Below, piece after piece: positions 40,698 through 42,677 of a stretch of DNA of 42,677 nt. The stretch is from Mycobacterium sp. (GTDB taxonomy: Bacteria; Actinomycetota; Actinomycetes; Mycobacteriales; Mycobacteriaceae). The stretch lies in NCBI RefSeq assembly GCF_002863225.1, contig NZ_PKEK01000004.1:1-42677 (forward strand), read 5' to 3'. The notes beneath the pieces are model-generated. The model ran no database searches. It had not been told where the DNA came from and saw only the letters and a program-made list of their open reading frames with translations. Made by a program: the position numbers and the translations under genes. How positions within the stretch are numbered: position 1 is the first letter of the stretch; each line of letters begins with the position of its first letter.

Positions 40698-41782
40698 AAG
40701 TCGAGCAGTTCCGGGCAGATCTTCGAGCCTGGCTCGACGAGAACGACTTGACGCCGGGGCCTGATCACTCGCTGGAAGCCCACATGCGGCAGATGGCCAG
40801 AGTGAGCCGAGCCCTCTACGACGCCGACTGGATGCGCTACGGCTGGCCGGTCGAAGTCGGCGGCCTGGGTGGCCCGGCCATTCTTCGCGCGGTTGTCGGC
40901 GAGGAAATCGTCGGCCGCCGTCTGGCCGAGCCCGGCCCGTACTCGATGCTCGAGGTGCTCACGCCGACGATGATCGACTACGCGCCGGACGGACTCGCCG
41001 CAGAGATGGTGCCGCGCCTCCTTCGGGGTGAAGAGCAATGGTGCCAAGGCTTTTCCGAGCCGGGCTCCGGTAGTGACCTCGCGTCCCTGACCACCCGCGC
41101 GGTCCAGGACGGCGACAACTGGATCATCAACGGGCAGAAGGTCTGGACGAGTTACGCGCAGTTCTCCACCCGGTGCATTCTGCTCACCCGCACCGCGCCG
41201 GGCCACGACGGCATCACCGCGTTCTTCGTCGACCTGGACACCCCGGGCATCACCGTCCGCCCGCTGCGCACCATGCACGGGGTCGACGAGTTCTGCGAGG
41301 TCTACTACGACGACGTCGTGGTGCCGGCGGATCGCATGCTCGGCAAGCCTGGTGACGGTTGGCGCCTGGCGATGGATCTGCTGCCGTACGAGCGCTCCAC
41401 CTGCTTCTGGCAACGCATTGCCTATCTCTACTCCCGGTTCGACGAGTTGATCGCCGAGGCAGTCGATCCCGACGAATACGAGCTCGGCGCGGCCTATCTC
41501 GCGTTGCACACGCTGCGCTGCCGCTCGCGCGGCACCCAGCATCGGCTGGCCGACGGCGAGCCGCTGGGTCCGCAGACGTCGATCGACAAGGTGCTGCTGG
41601 CAGGCGCCGAGCAACGGCTCTACGACACCGTGCGCGATCTGCTGCCCGGGACCCTGGAGTTGGACGAAAGTCCCTGGCGCGCAGAGTTTCTCTACTCGCG
41701 GGCGTCGACCATCTACGGCGGGACCGCCGAGATCCAGCGAAACATCATCGCGCGCCGGCTGCTGGATCTGGGCAAGGAGTGA
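40694..41782 (+). CDS. acyl-CoA dehydrogenase, large partner
   Basis: 362-residue acyl-CoA dehydrogenase with FSEPGSGSDLASLTTRAVQ, INGQKVWTSYAQFSTRCIL, a DEFCEVYYDDVVVPADRML strand region and a C-terminal TIYGGTAEIQRNIIARRLL. The residue before GTAE is Gly, so it lacks the MCAD-type Glu, as in the 10801 protein. The start ATG is at 40694. It is paired with the shorter dehydrogenase gene downstream, matching the alpha-beta organisation seen at 10801-12973. Confidence 0.92.
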   Translation: MKVEQFRADLRAWLDENDLTPGPDHSLEAHMRQMARVSRALYDADWMRYGWPVEVGGLGGPAILRAVVGEEIVGRRLAEPGPYSMLEVLTPTMIDYAPDGLAAEMVPRLLRGEEQWCQGFSEPGSGSDLASLTTRAVQDGDNWIINGQKVWTSYAQFSTRCILLTRTAPGHDGITAFFVDLDTPGITVRPLRTMHGVDEFCEVYYDDVVVPADRMLGKPGDGWRLAMDLLPYERSTCFWQRIAYLYSRFDELIAEAVDPDEYELGAAYLALHTLRCRSRGTQHRLADGEPLGPQTSIDKVLLAGAEQRLYDTVRDLLPGTLELDESPWRAEFLYSRASTIYGGTAEIQRNIIARRLLDLGKE

Positions 41783-41784
41783 GC

Positions 41785-42576
41785 GTGGACAGCGAATCCT
41801 TGCAGCTGCTGGAAGACGGTCTGCGCAAGACGATGGCGACGGCTTCGGGTGAGCGTCTCGACGCGGCGCTGGCCGAGCTGGGCTGGCTCGAGATGCTCGA
41901 CGAAATGCCGGAAGCCGCCGTCCCGTTGGTGTTTCGGCTGCTCGGCGAGACCGGTGCGCACGCCCCGGTGCTCAACGACGTCGTGCTCCGGGCGGCCGGC
42001 CGCGACGGCGGAGGGACCGTACCGCTGCCGTTCGCGGGCAATTCCTGGGTGGTGTGGGAGCGGACCGACCAGCCGACCACCGTGTTGGGCGATGACCTGC
42101 CGATACACCGCGCCGAGCAAGGTGAGTCGGTGCCGGCCGATGCCGGACGGACTGCGCTGGGCTGGTGGCTGGTGGGTTCCGCACGCGCGATGCTGACGCT
42201 GGCCCGCCGGCACGCGGTGGACCGCAGCCAATTCGGCCGGCCGGTCGCGTCGTTCCAGGCGATTCGGCACCGGCTGGCCGAGACATTGGTCGCCATCGAG
42301 GGCGCGGAGTCCACGCTGGTGGCCGCCGCGATCGCGCCAGACGCGCTAAGCTCGCTGCTCGCCAAGGCCGCCGCGGGCCAGGCGGCGCTGACCGCCGCGC
42401 GGCACTGCCAGCAGGTGCTGGCCGGCATCGGTTTCACTGCCGAGCATGAGCTGCACCGACACATCAAGCGCGCACTGGTCCTCGACGCGACGCTCGGCAG
42501 TTCACGTGAGCTGACGCGCGAGGCCGGAGCGGCGTTGCGTGAGAGCGGCTCTGCGCCGCGGCTGATCCAGCTCTGA
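41785..42576 (+). CDS. acyl-CoA dehydrogenase, small partner
   Basis: 263-residue dehydrogenase-like protein, truncated in the N-terminal and middle domains relative to full-length enzymes (about 380). It keeps the helical C-terminal domain (HAVDRSQFGRPVASFQAIRH, GIGFTAEHELHRHIKRALVL). It lacks the SEPGSGSD loop and the terminal GTSEI motif. The GTG at 41785 has AAGGAG six bases upstream; a GTG at 41779 is in frame but too close to the SD. The shape matches the small subunits of heteromeric FadE enzymes, here forming a unit with the 40694-41782 gene. It ends the operon. Confidence 0.88.
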   Translation: MDSESLQLLEDGLRKTMATASGERLDAALAELGWLEMLDEMPEAAVPLVFRLLGETGAHAPVLNDVVLRAAGRDGGGTVPLPFAGNSWVVWERTDQPTTVLGDDLPIHRAEQGESVPADAGRTALGWWLVGSARAMLTLARRHAVDRSQFGRPVASFQAIRHRLAETLVAIEGAESTLVAAAIAPDALSSLLAKAAAGQAALTAARHCQQVLAGIGFTAEHELHRHIKRALVLDATLGSSRELTREAGAALRESGSAPRLIQL

Positions 42577-42627
42577 GGCCGTCGAGATCGACGCCAGCGT
42601 CGACGCCTCTCGCACAAATCCGCGTCA

Positions 42628-42643
42628 GCGCCGATTTCGGCGC
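42628..42643. terminator. candidate hairpin between convergent genes
   Basis: GCGCCGA and TCGGCGC form a perfect 7-bp stem around two bases, in the 73-bp gap between the plus-strand dehydrogenase operon and the minus-strand gene at the edge. The location suits a bidirectional terminator, but there is no T-run. Confidence 0.3.
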
Positions 42644-42649
42644 CGCGTC

Positions 42650-42677
42650 CTAGTTGCGAGGCAGCCCGAGTACCCGC
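42650..42677 (-). CDS. partial acyl-CoA dehydrogenase (C-terminal residues only)
   Basis: Only the last eight codons and a TAG stop are in the window, reading RVLGLPRN. This ending is characteristic of acyl-CoA dehydrogenases in this gene set (compare VLGLPAR at the end of the 10801 gene). The body lies beyond the right edge. It is convergent with the plus-strand dehydrogenase operon. Confidence 0.6.

Noticed and set aside
1..42677. tRNA, rRNA, CRISPR array, complete insertion sequence
   Set aside because: I looked for clover-leaf ends, regular repeats and transposase motifs (DDE, IS ends) and found none. The only possible insertion edge is at bases 1-117.

Overview
The window looks like chromosome, or possibly a large plasmid, of a Mycobacterium/Mycolicibacterium-type actinomycete. 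The base composition is GC-rich, GTG and TTG starts are common, and genes overlap by ATGA, GTGA or TGATG. It carries a yrbE/mce lipid-import operon, a short-chain dehydrogenase of the mycofactocin-coupled type, a secreted PE-PPE-domain-like protein, three P450s with small P450-type ferredoxins, and many acyl-CoA dehydrogenases. I see no tRNA, rRNA, CRISPR array or intact insertion sequence. About 47 protein genes can be supported. Layout, left to right: (1) 1-6802, minus strand: aldehyde dehydrogenase, class III CoA-transferase, yrbEA, yrbEB, mceA and the start of mceB, which loses MCE resemblance about 117 bp from the window edge. (2) 7059-10790, plus: SDR, mycofactocin-type SDR, ferredoxin, P450, small exported protein. 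(3) 10801-12973, minus: an acyl-CoA dehydrogenase pair. (4) 13346-16907, plus: two ACMSD/LigW-like amidohydrolases, a small Rieske protein and an alpha/beta hydrolase. (5) 16913-17386, minus: one unknown gene. (6) 17423-24938, plus: NuoF-like flavoprotein, ferredoxin, DUF35-thiolase (Ltp2-like aldolase) fusion, alpha/beta hydrolase, two 3-hydroxyisobutyrate-dehydrogenase-like enzymes, P450, ferredoxin, small exported protein. (7) 24961-27972, minus: P450-ferredoxin-DUF1330 operon and TetR plus an unknown gene. (8) 28178-28909, plus: secreted PE-PPE-like hydrolase. (9) 28914-36607, minus: amidohydrolase followed by an overlapping beta-oxidation set (acyl-CoA dehydrogenase, SDR, CoA-transferase, enoyl-CoA hydratase, thiolase, acyl-CoA dehydrogenase). 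(10) 36938-42576, plus: carboxymuconolactone-decarboxylase-like protein, Rieske oxygenase, small unknown protein, imidazolonepropionase-like amidohydrolase, SnoaL-like protein, acyl-CoA dehydrogenase pair. The extreme right edge holds the last codons of another acyl-CoA dehydrogenase on the minus strand. Taken together the genes read as an import-and-catabolism island for a hydrophobic, probably polycyclic or branched (terpenoid- or sterol-like) carbon source. Mce would import it; P450s and the Rieske oxygenase would hydroxylate it; SDRs and the aldehyde dehydrogenase would oxidise alcohols and aldehydes; CoA-transferases would activate acids; acyl-CoA dehydrogenases, hydratase, aldolase and thiolase would shorten side chains or opened rings; and amidohydrolases and alpha/beta hydrolases would cut or decarboxylate ring-derived intermediates. 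The substrate is not identifiable from sequence alone. The most notable new observation is a 15-bp palindrome, GAGAAT-N3-ATTCTC. It occurs as perfect or near-perfect copies in all three large divergent promoter regions (6803-7058, 12974-13345, 36608-36937), with a weaker copy before the minus-strand P450 at 26780. This suggests one dedicated regulator for most of the island, including the mce operon. That regulator is not evident in the window: the one TetR gene has a different palindrome at its own promoter.
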